This document shows positions 1 through 6,332 of a stretch of 8,695 nucleotides of DNA, piece by piece. The notes under the pieces are model-generated. The model saw only the letters and a program-made list of their open reading frames with translations. It had not been told where the DNA came from and searched no databases. The stretch is taken from NCBI GenBank assembly GCA_026713285.1, contig JAPOOT010000398.1, positions 1 through 8,695 of the forward strand, in the 5' to 3' direction. A program made the position numbers and the translations under genes. The first letter of the stretch is position 1. Every line of letters starts with the position of its first letter. The DNA is from Gemmatimonadota bacterium (GTDB lineage: Bacteria; JAAXHH01).

Positions 1-1
1 C

Positions 2-367
2 CTGAACCTGTGGCTGATACCATCCCTGGGCATCCTGGGCGCCGCCCTGGGAACGCTGGCATCCTTCGGACTGCTGACGATAACGCGACTGGTCGAGGTA
101 TACCACCTGTTCCGGATCCATCCCCTGGACTGGCGCATTTTGAAGCCCTGCGCCGCAGCGGTCGTCGCCTTCGCATGCGCGTACCTGGCGGGGGCCTACG
201 CGCCTGATGCCCCGTGGTTGCGCATGGCCGCGCTGCCCCTGATTTTCCTGGCCCCCTATCTCGGTGTGCTGATCCTGATGGGGTTGGAAGCGGATGACCG
301 GATCGTGCTTCGGCGCCTGCGGGGGCGGTGGGCCCGAAGGCGTGGGCACCGAGCTTCAGGGCCATGA
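2..367 (+). CDS. Flippase-like polysaccharide biosynthesis membrane protein, C-terminal part
   Basis: The open frame runs in from the left edge and ends at TGA 365-367, giving the last 121 residues of a longer protein. Three hydrophobic segments are visible: one around the phrase GILGAALGTLASFGLL, one around KPCAAAVVAFACAYLAGAY, and one around MAALPLIFLAPYLGVLILMG. A basic tail (RRLRGRWARRRGHR) follows. A loop-and-helix pattern of the type IPxxGILGAALGTLxS, then RLVEVYHLFxIHP, is characteristic of the C-terminal half of Wzx/MurJ-like oligosaccharide or lipid-linked-sugar flippases, which move polyprenyl-linked glycans across the inner membrane. The positive tail would be cytoplasmic. The family call rests on this short region only, so the substrate cannot be given. 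The tail is partly duplicated just downstream (364-392), which suggests the 3' end has been rearranged. Confidence 0.55.
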   Translation: MNLWLIPSLGILGAALGTLASFGLLTITRLVEVYHLFRIHPLDWRILKPCAAAVVAFACAYLAGAYAPDAPWLRMAALPLIFLAPYLGVLILMGLEADDRIVLRRLRGRWARRRGHRASGP

Positions 368-392
368 CGTTCGTGGTCCGGCGCCTGCGGGG
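294..392 (+). repeat. Imperfect direct repeat, ~30 bp, spaced 70 bp
   Basis: Copy 1 is 294-324 and copy 2 is 364-392. Both hold, in order, ATGAC, then TCGTG, then the identical 14-mer CGGCGCCTGCGGGG (311-324 and 379-392). Copy 2 is two bases shorter between the first two blocks. In copy 1 the 14-mer encodes RRLRG inside the flippase tail. In copy 2 the same register reads RRLRG in the small ORF starting at 364. The simplest reading is a local tandem duplication of the end of the flippase gene followed by divergence. Confidence 0.6.
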
Positions 393-501
393 CCTGTGCG
401 ATCCACCGCCTCTACCCGGTATGAGGCCAGGTGCAAGCCGTGGGGTGGAAGGGGAGCGCGTACCTGGGACATCTGTCGACGGGGAGACCTGGTTGTTTTG
501 A
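364..501 (+). CDS. Possible 45-residue bridging ORF (hypothetical)
   Basis: ATG 364 overlaps the flippase stop as ATGA, and the frame closes at TGA 499-501, which overlaps the proposed TTG start of the next gene as TTGA. Such 1-4 base overlaps at both ends are typical of translationally coupled genes. The predicted product is 45 residues. It begins with a basic, partly hydrophobic stretch (FVVRRLRGLC) copied from the flippase tail and continues with a proline/glycine-rich, low-complexity sequence that I do not recognise. There is no good Shine-Dalgarno before 364 (only cagggcc). It may be a real small protein, a ribosome-reinitiation leader for the downstream gene, or a chance frame inside a decayed duplicate. 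I favour the last two. Confidence 0.2.
   Translation: MTFVVRRLRGLCDPPPLPGMRPGASRGVEGERVPGTSVDGETWLF
481..486 (+). promoter_or_regulatory. Shine-Dalgarno that sets the start of the fusion gene
   Basis: GGGGAG lies 11 bases before TTG 498. It is the only purine-rich site near the point where recognisable protein sequence begins, and it argues against the far-upstream ATG at 294. The spacing is somewhat long, so the TTG choice is moderate. Confidence 0.4.
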
Positions 502-1784
502 ATTACAGCGTGGTATTGTTCGCCGATACGGATGACATCACAGCCGGCGCCGGTCGATCGGTTTACGGCATTTCTCTGTTGGAACGGCACCTTCGGGTCT
601 TTGCTTCCCTGGGGGCCCGGCGGGTAACCGTGGTCGGACCTGCACCCGGCCGGGGTTCGGAGATCCGGGCCGACGGATACGACGAACGCTGGTTCGCGGA
701 GCTGCGCGGCGTCGACTGCGTGGGGGCCGACGAAAGCCCTGCCCGCTGGCTGCCCGGGAAGGACGAAGTGGTCCTGGTGCTGGACGCCCACCACCTGTAT
801 GACCCGCGTGTCCTGCGGGCCATGGTCGAAGGCGGCCCAAACCGTAGAGCCGCGGACCCGGCAGTCAGGGAATCCTGCAGGCTGCTGGTGGCGGACGCGG
901 ACCTGCTCGCAAGCCTCACGGCGTGCTGGAGCGGTTCCGAATCGCTATGGTCATCGCTGGAATCGGCGCCGGAATCGACCTGCCCGGTATTCGATCTCCG
1001 CGAAATGGACCCCTATATCGTGGATCTGCGCCGAAGCCTGCCCCCCTGGTGGGTGGTCCTGGACTCGGACCGGAAAGCGAGCCGGGCGGAGGCGCTTCTG
1101 ATCGATGCCGCGCAGAAGGGAACACTGGATTTTCCGGCGGAATTCATTCATCCGTCCCTGGAGAACCTGCTTACGAAGTGGATCTCGGCCGGAACCGCGA
1201 CGCCTAACCAGGTAACCACCCTCACCATATTGCTGGCCTTCCTGGCCACCGGCCTGCTGGCCGTGGGGCAATCGGGCCCGGGTTACACGGCCGCCGGACT
1301 GATCATCGCCTTCATCGTCGGGGTACTGGACGGGGTCGACGGCAAATTGGCCCGTGTTACGGTGCGATGCACGCGGTTCGGGGACCGATATGAACACGTC
1401 CTGGACGTGATCTGGGAGCTGACCTGGTACTGGGCACTGGGGTGGATGCTCGGAGGCAGCGGCGATGCGGCGGGCCCCTTCGTGCTCGCTACAGTAATCA
1501 CGCTCTTTTATCTGCTTGACAAAGCGGCCACGGGGATGTTCAAGTCACGGCAGGGAATCGAACTGTTTGACTACGAGCCCATGGATCGCTTTTTTCGCCG
1601 TATAGGCGCCCGGCGCAACACGAACGTCCTGCTGCTGCTGGGTGGTACGGCCGCAGGCATGCTGGCGGAAGCGTTTACTTTCGTGGCCATCTGGACGGTG
1701 ATTACGGCGGCGTTTCACTGGACGCGGGCGATATGGGTGCCGTCGAAGCCGACATCGGCCGGCGATGTGGAACGGCTTCCTTAA
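498..1784 (+). CDS. Nucleotidyltransferase-like / CDP-alcohol phosphatidyltransferase fusion protein
   Basis: The proposed product is 428 residues. Residues ~1-215 look like a nucleotidyltransferase (Rossmann-like) domain: strand VVLFA, then SVYGISLLERHLRVFASLGARR, then VTVVG, with an acidic strand VVLVLDAHH further on. The usual GxGxRxxPK signature is not evident. Residues ~235-428 are a membrane domain with about five to six hydrophobic segments. It holds the CDP-alcohol phosphatidyltransferase motif at D278xxD281G282xxA285R286...G295xxxE299xxxD303, in which the third aspartate of the consensus is glutamate. Known members join a CDP-activated alcohol to a second alcohol or lipid. Fused NTase-CAP proteins are known from inositol-phosphate cytidylyltransferase/DIPP synthases, so this protein may both activate and transfer one headgroup. 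Start: an in-frame ATG at 294 exists, but it would overlap the flippase by 74 bases and adds low-complexity sequence. TTG 498 has a Shine-Dalgarno. Substrate unknown. Confidence 0.75.
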   Translation: MNYSVVLFADTDDITAGAGRSVYGISLLERHLRVFASLGARRVTVVGPAPGRGSEIRADGYDERWFAELRGVDCVGADESPARWLPGKDEVVLVLDAHHLYDPRVLRAMVEGGPNRRAADPAVRESCRLLVADADLLASLTACWSGSESLWSSLESAPESTCPVFDLREMDPYIVDLRRSLPPWWVVLDSDRKASRAEALLIDAAQKGTLDFPAEFIHPSLENLLTKWISAGTATPNQVTTLTILLAFLATGLLAVGQSGPGYTAAGLIIAFIVGVLDGVDGKLARVTVRCTRFGDRYEHVLDVIWELTWYWALGWMLGGSGDAAGPFVLATVITLFYLLDKAATGMFKSRQGIELFDYEPMDRFFRRIGARRNTNVLLLLGGTAAGMLAEAFTFVAIWTVITAAFHWTRAIWVPSKPTSAGDVERLP

Positions 1785-1803
1785 AGCCAGCCATGATTTC
1801 TCC

Positions 1804-1834
1804 CGGGCATGGGCTGGCCCATGCCCGTTTAATT
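1804..1834 (+). terminator. Rho-independent-like hairpin after the fusion gene
   Basis: A perfect 10-bp inverted repeat, CGGGCATGGG (1804-1813) and CCCATGCCCG (1818-1827), encloses the 4-base loop CTGG, followed by TTTAATT. It starts 20 bases after the stop codon at 1784. The T-run is short, so termination may be incomplete. It separates the fusion gene from the TolC-led gene run. Confidence 0.65.
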
Positions 1835-1845
1835 GGATCAAAAAG

Positions 1846-1875
1846 TGGAAGTGTGCGTCTAATATGCTTTATAAT
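1846..1875 (+). promoter_or_regulatory. Putative promoter of the TolC-led operon
   Basis: A perfect sigma70-type -10 box, TATAAT at 1870-1875, lies in an AT-rich patch between the hairpin and the GTG start at 1927. The best -35 at 18-base spacing is TGGAAG (1846-1851), which matches only half of TTGACA. A second -10-like TAATAT sits at 1860-1865. The location (after a terminator, before an operon) supports a promoter; the weak -35 does not. Confidence 0.35.
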
Positions 1876-1917
1876 GAGCGAGTCGGCCATCGCAGTGCGT
1901 CGACGCTTGCGCCAAGC

Positions 1918-1922
1918 GGAGG
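1918..1922 (+). promoter_or_regulatory. Shine-Dalgarno deciding a GTG start
   Basis: GGAGG stands 4 bases before GTG 1927. The next residues form a clean signal peptide, so this GTG is preferred to the in-frame ATG at 1765. That ATG lies inside the previous gene and would put the signal peptide far from the N-terminus. Confidence 0.65.
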
Positions 1923-1926
1923 CACC

Positions 1927-3312
1927 GTGTTTCGTTTCCTGGTCCACATCCTGGCGGTATCTCTGATCACGGGGCCGGCGGTCGCGCAGGGATCGGACCG
2001 TCCCGTCCAGGCCGTCCAATCCGTCCAGGCAGTCCGCATGACGCTGGAGCAGTGCGTGGACAGGGCGTTGACGGTCAGTCCTGATATCGAGCAAGCGGCC
2101 CTTGCCGTCGAAGGCCTGGAAGCCAGGTTGAGCGAAACGAAATTTGCGGGCATCGCACCCCGGTTGCAGTGGACCAACGTCTTCGGTCCGGCGCCCGGCA
2201 TAGAAGGCGATACGGAACGGGTCGAGACTATCCGGAGCGACCTGTCCGATCTGGGCGTTTTTTCCCGCACGCAGATCGAACTGGTCCAGCCGCTGTATAC
2301 CTTCGGGAAGCTCAGCAATGCGAAGAAGGCGGCCGGATACGGTCTCGAGGCGGGCGAGGCCGCCGTGGAATCCAGGAAGCACGACGTGGCCTTCCAGGTG
2401 AAGAAACTGTTCTACGGACTCGTGCTGGCCCGTGAGCTGAGGGAAATCATCCTGGAAAGCGAAGAAAGCGTTAGGGAAGCCCGGGAGCGCGTCAACGAGA
2501 TGATCGAGGAGGATTCGGAAGATGTCGGCCAGAACGACCTGTTGAAAATCGATGTCTTCGAGTATGAAGTGCAACAGAGCCGGGCGCGGGCCGAGAAGTC
2601 GATCGAAATGGGGAAGGCGGCGCTGAAATCGGTGCTCGACATCGATCGCTACAGCGATTTCGATATCGTCGACACGGCCGCGGAATCCGGAATGGCAGAC
2701 CTCGACGGACTGGCAGTCTACATCGAACAGGCGAAGAACCGGCGGTACGACATTCGGCAGCTCAGGGCCGGCGTGCTGGCCCGCCGCGCGCTGCTGAAGG
2801 TAGCCCGGAGCGATTACTACCCCCAGATTGCCCTTGCGGGGTCCATCCAGTGGGGTATCGCGCCCCACCGGCCGGAACTCGACAATCCGTTCCTCAGGGA
2901 CGAATTCAATTTCCTGCGGGGGGGCGCGGTGATTACCTTGCGGCAGAACTTCAATTTCGGCCTGACCCGCGCCAAGTACCAGGCCCGGAAAGTGGAACTG
3001 GAAACGCTGGTGACCAGGGAATCACAGGCGATGAACGCGATCGAACTGCAGGTGGAATCGACCTACCGGGACGTAATCGAGGCCCGTACAAACGTCGTCA
3101 ACAGCGACCGGGCGCTTCGCTCCGCCAGGGCATGGCTGACATCGGCAAAACTGGGCTTCGACATCACGGGAGACAGTTCGGAGTTGCTGGACGCCTTCAC
3201 CGCGCACGCTAAAATGCAACATGCGCACCGGCAGTCGATGTTCCAGTACCGGGTTTCGCTTGCCGAACTCGATCACGTAACCGGTAACGGGATTTCAAAT
3301 GTGCGGCGCTGA
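1927..3312 (+). CDS. TolC-family outer membrane protein
   Basis: The product is 461 residues. A signal peptide of ~20 residues (short basic start, hydrophobic core around HILAVSLITG, cleavage likely AVA|Q) sends it to the periplasm. A short Val-Gln repeat linker follows (~27-36). Then come two outer-membrane efflux protein repeats. The first, ~39-240, starts MTLEQCVDRAL and has long amphipathic helices such as REARERVNEMIEEDSEDVGQ and a conserved-style LLKIDVFEYEVQQS. The second, ~250-455, contains ARSDYYPQIALAGSIQWG and a strand region VITLRQNFNFGLTRAKY. This two-repeat layout and length match TolC-like trimeric channels, which span the outer membrane and periplasm and normally dock to an inner-membrane pump through an adaptor. 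No adaptor or pump gene is in the window. It is first in a run with the DUF3047 and MlaC-like genes (21 bases to the next start). Confidence 0.9.
   Translation: MFRFLVHILAVSLITGPAVAQGSDRPVQAVQSVQAVRMTLEQCVDRALTVSPDIEQAALAVEGLEARLSETKFAGIAPRLQWTNVFGPAPGIEGDTERVETIRSDLSDLGVFSRTQIELVQPLYTFGKLSNAKKAAGYGLEAGEAAVESRKHDVAFQVKKLFYGLVLARELREIILESEESVREARERVNEMIEEDSEDVGQNDLLKIDVFEYEVQQSRARAEKSIEMGKAALKSVLDIDRYSDFDIVDTAAESGMADLDGLAVYIEQAKNRRYDIRQLRAGVLARRALLKVARSDYYPQIALAGSIQWGIAPHRPELDNPFLRDEFNFLRGGAVITLRQNFNFGLTRAKYQARKVELETLVTRESQAMNAIELQVESTYRDVIEARTNVVNSDRALRSARAWLTSAKLGFDITGDSSELLDAFTAHAKMQHAHRQSMFQYRVSLAELDHVTGNGISNVRR
2005..2034 (+). repeat. 9-bp tandem repeat coding for a Val-Gln linker
   Basis: Three units of nine bases (GTCCAGGCC, GTCCAATCC, GTCCAGGCA) plus a partial fourth encode VQAVQSVQAV directly after the signal peptide of the TolC-like protein. 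In-frame 9-bp units can expand or contract without a frameshift, so the linker length may vary among strains. Confidence 0.6.
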
Positions 3313-3322
3313 CACACGGAAC

Positions 3323-3327
3323 GGAGG
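3323..3327 (+). promoter_or_regulatory. Shine-Dalgarno deciding the DUF3047 start
   Basis: GGAGG abuts the ATG at 3328 with no spacing but is 6 bases before the in-frame ATG at 3334, so translation should begin at 3334. Confidence 0.75.
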
Positions 3328-3333
3328 ATGGTC

Positions 3334-4164
3334 ATGAAGAATCGACGTGCGGGGGCGGGCAGGACGCTCAGTCTGCTGGCTGGCGCCGTCCTGTTGCTTT
3401 TTGCCGTGTTTATCGATCCGTCTGCAGTCCTTCGCACGGACTCAGCGGAAAAAGGAACGCCGCCCCGATTTTCCACGCCGCGGATCGACTCGTTTGTTCC
3501 GGCAGCCGCGCGGGCGGACCATCCTCAACGCCGCGATGACCGTCGAGCGTCCGTCCTCATCGATGGCTTCGACAGTTCGGCCCCGGGCAGCTTCCCCCTG
3601 ACCTGGAAAGCCTGGCGGGGAGACGATGACCTGGCTCGGAAAATGTATACAATCCGGGAGGAAGACGGCAACCGGTATCTCCACGCGGCCGACGACGGCT
3701 CCTCCATCATCATACGCAAGCAGCTCAACGAATGGGATGCGAACGAATACCCGGTGCTGTCATGGCGCTGGAGGGCGATGGTCCTGCCCGAAGACGGAGA
3801 TGAACGCATCAGTTCCAGGAACGACAGTTCCGTGGCCGTGTACGTGGTCCTGGATCAGAACTTCATCGGCGTGCCCAAGACCCTGAAGTACGTCTGGAGT
3901 ACCACCCTGCCGGTCGGCACCCATCACCGCCGCGACGGAATTGGCCGTCCCCACGTGATTGTGCTCGAAAGCGGTACGGAGAAGCTCGGGGAGTGGGTCG
4001 AGGAGTCGGTCGACGTGTATGCGGACTATGTCCGGATCTACGGGAAAAAGCCGCCCCGGAAAGCCGTAGGGATCGGCATTCTTACGGATGGCAACGCGAC
4101 GGGAACGGACTCGAAGGGGGATTACGACGACTTCATGGTTCATCGCCGGAACACCGGGTCCTGA
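3334..4164 (+). CDS. DUF3047 family exported protein
   Basis: The product is 276 residues. The N-terminus (KNRRAGAGR, then a hydrophobic stretch at ~11-27) is a signal peptide or single membrane anchor, so the rest is likely periplasmic. A poorly conserved linker reaches ~70. The remainder fits the DUF3047 family: DGFDSSAPGSFPLTWKAW near the start, a YTIREEDGNRYLHA block, LSWRWRAM, TLKYVWSTTLPVG, then GEWVEESVDVYADYVRIYGKKPP, and a closing GIGILTDGNATG...GDYDDFMV. The family is rich in tryptophan and beta-strands and resembles carbohydrate-binding-type sandwich domains, but its function is not established. Its place between a TolC-like channel and an MlaC-like lipid carrier suggests a periplasmic accessory that binds the transported molecule or an envelope glycan (inference). 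Confidence 0.85.
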   Translation: MKNRRAGAGRTLSLLAGAVLLLFAVFIDPSAVLRTDSAEKGTPPRFSTPRIDSFVPAAARADHPQRRDDRRASVLIDGFDSSAPGSFPLTWKAWRGDDDLARKMYTIREEDGNRYLHAADDGSSIIIRKQLNEWDANEYPVLSWRWRAMVLPEDGDERISSRNDSSVAVYVVLDQNFIGVPKTLKYVWSTTLPVGTHHRRDGIGRPHVIVLESGTEKLGEWVEESVDVYADYVRIYGKKPPRKAVGIGILTDGNATGTDSKGDYDDFMVHRRNTGS

Positions 4165-4187
4165 CCCGTCAATTCCGGCCGGAAGGC

Positions 4188-4194
4188 AGGAGGT
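4188..4194 (+). promoter_or_regulatory. Strong Shine-Dalgarno of the MlaC-like gene
   Basis: AGGAGGT is followed by a 5-base spacer and ATG 4200. It is the strongest ribosome-binding site in the window, suggesting the carrier is made in larger amounts than its operon partners. Confidence 0.75.
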
Positions 4195-4199
4195 AGAAA

Positions 4200-4799
4200 A
4201 TGCATGCTATTTGCCGCGCACTCCGCCGCTTGGGACCGCTTGTCGCCTGGGCGGCGGTGTCGTTGATCGCTTTCGGGAGTAACGCGCAGGAATACTCGCC
4301 CATCGAGACCCTGAAACAGCGGGACGCCGCGTTACTCGGCCTGGATGGAGCCACCACCGAAGCGGCGCGGGACAGTCTCGTGCGCCGGGCCGTCGTCGAG
4401 GGGTTCGATTTCGTACGGCACAGCCGTATCTCGCTCGGCAGGCACTGGCGGGAGAGGACGGACGCGGAACAAGAAGAATTCGTTTCGGTCCTGCGTAAGT
4501 GGACGGAAAACCGGGCCCTCGACAAGCTGCGCAAGCGGTCGGACAGAACGACCTATGACGGAGAGGAGACCCGGGGTAGCAGGTCGGTGGTGAGAACCAC
4601 GGTATGGTACAAGGGTACCAAAACACTCGTCGACTACAAGATGGAGTTGCAGGAAGGGCACTGGCTCATTTACGACATGGTCATCGACGGGGCGAGCGTC
4701 GCGCTGGCCAACCGGGACGCTTTCTACAAGAAGATCAGCAGGACCTCCTACGACGAATTGCTCGATACCCTGCGCGCAAAAACCCTTGAAATCGAGTAG
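4200..4799 (+). CDS. MlaC/Ttg2D-family periplasmic lipid carrier
   Basis: The product is 199 residues, the usual size for MlaC. A signal peptide (basic HAICRALRR, hydrophobic core, likely cleavage SNA|Q after residue 29) exports it to the periplasm. The mature part shows family landmarks in order: FDFVRHSRISLGRHWRERTDAEQEEFV, a VVRTTVWYKG strand, LVDYKMELQEGHWLIYDMV, and IDGASVALANRDAFYKKI, ending in a helix with LLDTLRAK. MlaC proteins carry phospholipids through the periplasm between an outer-membrane complex and the MlaFEDB ABC transporter; the related HpnM occurs in hopanoid gene clusters. Neither mlaFEDB nor mlaA is seen here, so the partner must lie elsewhere or differ. It follows the DUF3047 gene by 35 bases and probably shares its mRNA. 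Confidence 0.9.
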   Translation: MHAICRALRRLGPLVAWAAVSLIAFGSNAQEYSPIETLKQRDAALLGLDGATTEAARDSLVRRAVVEGFDFVRHSRISLGRHWRERTDAEQEEFVSVLRKWTENRALDKLRKRSDRTTYDGEETRGSRSVVRTTVWYKGTKTLVDYKMELQEGHWLIYDMVIDGASVALANRDAFYKKISRTSYDELLDTLRAKTLEIE

Positions 4800-4830
4800 T
4801 GTTCCATGTATATTTCCGGAGTCTGTACGA

Positions 4831-4855
4831 TATACTCGTTTTAAGTAGTATACTC
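4831..4855 (+). promoter_or_regulatory. Possible internal promoter with duplicated TATACTC
   Basis: The 81-base gap before the phosphodiesterase gene is strikingly AT-rich against its GC-rich surroundings. TATACTC occurs twice, at 4831-4837 and 4849-4855, 18 bases apart; each contains a good -10-like TATACT. No convincing -35 is seen at 16-18 bases. This may be a secondary promoter pair, or an operator half-site repeat, letting the last two genes be expressed apart from the TolC-DUF3047-MlaC genes. Confidence 0.3.
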
Positions 4856-4870
4856 ATGTCCTATGTTTTT

Positions 4871-4875
4871 AGGAG
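4871..4875 (+). promoter_or_regulatory. Shine-Dalgarno deciding the phosphodiesterase start
   Basis: AGGAG stands 5 bases before ATG 4881. The earlier in-frame ATG at 4863 would place this site inside the coding region and has no site of its own. Confidence 0.75.
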
Positions 4876-4880
4876 ACGGA

Positions 4881-6323
4881 ATGGCGAAGACGGTATACGA
4901 GCGGTGTATCTTTTTCCTCGTCGACGGCGCCCGCGAAGACGTCATGCGGGCAATGACCGAGGCGGGCGAACTGCCTTCCCTCCGGCGCTACGTGCTGGAC
5001 AGGGGGGACTACCGCAAGGCGGTGACTTCGTTTCCGTCCACGACCGGTCCGGCCCATGTGCCCTTTCTGACCGGTTGTACGCCTGGTACGTGCAATCTCC
5101 CCGGAATCCGCTGGTTCGACCGGTCCCAGCCCCATGGGCTCACCCATTTCCGCCAGGCGCGCAGTTACGTGGGTCCGGGAGGCCTGTATATCGACCAGGA
5201 CCTCAAGGATGATATCCACACCATCTTCGAGTACTTCGAGCGCCCGGCGGGGGTGTTCAGTTTCGTGAACAGGGGATTGGGCATATTCGAAAACCGGACG
5301 CTGCTGACCAGGGGCTGGTACTGGCTATACGCCCATTACTCGGGCCAGTGGCAGGCCGTGGACGACGCCGCCTGGCGGTACATCGACCGGGCCGTTGACC
5401 AGGGCGCTGATTTCCTGTCGGCCGTGTTTCCAGCGGTGGACGAATACTCGCATTACACCGATCCTTTTTCGGACGCTACGTTGAACGCGTACCGGGAATT
5501 CGACCGGGGGCTCGGCAGGTTGGCGGAGCGGCTTCAACGGCAGAACGGACTGGACGGTACGCTTTTCGTGATCTCCAGCGACCATGGCCTGACCTCCACG
5601 CACACGCACTTCGAACTTTGGTCTTTTCTCGACGAACTGGGATTCAATACGCTGTATTATCCCCGGACCCTGCGCAACGGATGCGACGCGGCAACCATGG
5701 TCTCGGGCAACGGCATGGCGCATATCTACCTCAAGAAAGGCGACTCCTGGGAAGAAAGGCCTTCCTACGAGGAGATCCGCACGCTGGGGGAAACGGACCC
5801 GATCGAGGCCCTGCTAGGGCAGGAGGCGATCGACCTTGTGGCGGCGGTCAAGGAAGAATCGGTCATCGTCTGCGGGCGTCGGGGGATCAGTGAAATAAGG
5901 GAGACGCCCGACGGTATCGCGTACCGGGTTGTCGAGGGCCAGGATCCTTTCGGCTATAGAGGCATCCCGGCTGAAGCGTCCGATGAGCAATTGCTCTCCG
6001 CCACGTTCGACACGGATTATCCCGACGCGCCATATCAATTGCTGCGTGTCCTCGGTTCGCCGCGGTCGGGCGATTTGATCGTCAGCGCCCGAAAAGGCTA
6101 CGATCTGAGATACCGGTACGAGCATCCGGAACACAAGTCGACCCATGGTTCACTGCATCGCGACCATATGCACGTCCCTTTGATGATGAACACGGAGATT
6201 GCAGCGGAATACGTGCGCACCGTGGACCTGTTCCCCGCCATGTTGAACCTGACGGGGCGATTGGTCGAAGGAACTATTGACGGCAGAGATTCTGTAACCG
6301 CCGCCTCGCGCGCGGTGGCGTAG
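4881..6323 (+). CDS. Alkaline-phosphatase-superfamily phosphodiesterase (type I PDE/NPP-like)
   Basis: The product is 480 residues with no signal peptide, so it is probably cytoplasmic. Metal and catalytic landmarks of the superfamily are in the right order: FFLVDG with D15; SFPSTTGPAHVPFLTG with T54/T55 as candidate nucleophile; AVDEYSHYTD with D187 and H191; SSDHGL with D234 and H235; and a C-terminal THGSLHRDHMHVP with H422. These enzymes use two metal ions, usually zinc, to cleave phosphate mono- or diesters; the closest style is the nucleotide pyrophosphatase/phosphodiesterase branch. The substrate cannot be read from sequence. Next to a CDP-alcohol transferase and lipid carriers, a phospho-headgroup or nucleotide-activated intermediate is plausible (inference). 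It is followed by the radical SAM gene after 9 bases. Confidence 0.85.
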   Translation: MAKTVYERCIFFLVDGAREDVMRAMTEAGELPSLRRYVLDRGDYRKAVTSFPSTTGPAHVPFLTGCTPGTCNLPGIRWFDRSQPHGLTHFRQARSYVGPGGLYIDQDLKDDIHTIFEYFERPAGVFSFVNRGLGIFENRTLLTRGWYWLYAHYSGQWQAVDDAAWRYIDRAVDQGADFLSAVFPAVDEYSHYTDPFSDATLNAYREFDRGLGRLAERLQRQNGLDGTLFVISSDHGLTSTHTHFELWSFLDELGFNTLYYPRTLRNGCDAATMVSGNGMAHIYLKKGDSWEERPSYEEIRTLGETDPIEALLGQEAIDLVAAVKEESVIVCGRRGISEIRETPDGIAYRVVEGQDPFGYRGIPAEASDEQLLSATFDTDYPDAPYQLLRVLGSPRSGDLIVSARKGYDLRYRYEHPEHKSTHGSLHRDHMHVPLMMNTEIAAEYVRTVDLFPAMLNLTGRLVEGTIDGRDSVTAASRAVA

Positions 6324-6326
6324 GAG
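6322..6326 (+). promoter_or_regulatory. Shine-Dalgarno overlapping the upstream stop
   Basis: AGGAG shares its first two bases with the TAG stop (6321-6323) of the phosphodiesterase gene and lies 6 bases before ATG 6333. This arrangement points to translational coupling of the two genes. Confidence 0.7.
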
Positions 6327-6332
6327 TAATCC

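Noticed and set aside
294..497. N-terminal extension of the fusion protein from ATG 294
   Set aside because: It overlaps the flippase gene out of frame, is low-complexity Gly/Arg/Pro sequence, and has no Shine-Dalgarno; recognisable sequence starts at about 498.
1702..2868. Long open frame on the - strand (388 codons) opposite the TolC-like gene
   Set aside because: It lies antisense to a well-supported gene, spans the terminator and promoter region, shows no recognisable domain, and is explained by GC-rich third-position bias.
4587..4620. Two small hairpins (GTGGT/ACCAC and TGGTAC/GTACCA), considered as a terminator or regulatory element
   Set aside because: Both lie inside the conserved MlaC coding region, have 5-6 bp stems and no T-run.
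4799..5212. Open frame on the + strand (137 codons) starting at the MlaC stop
   Set aside because: It is a shifted-frame shadow of the phosphodiesterase gene; its Arg/Pro/Gly-rich translation has no family resemblance.
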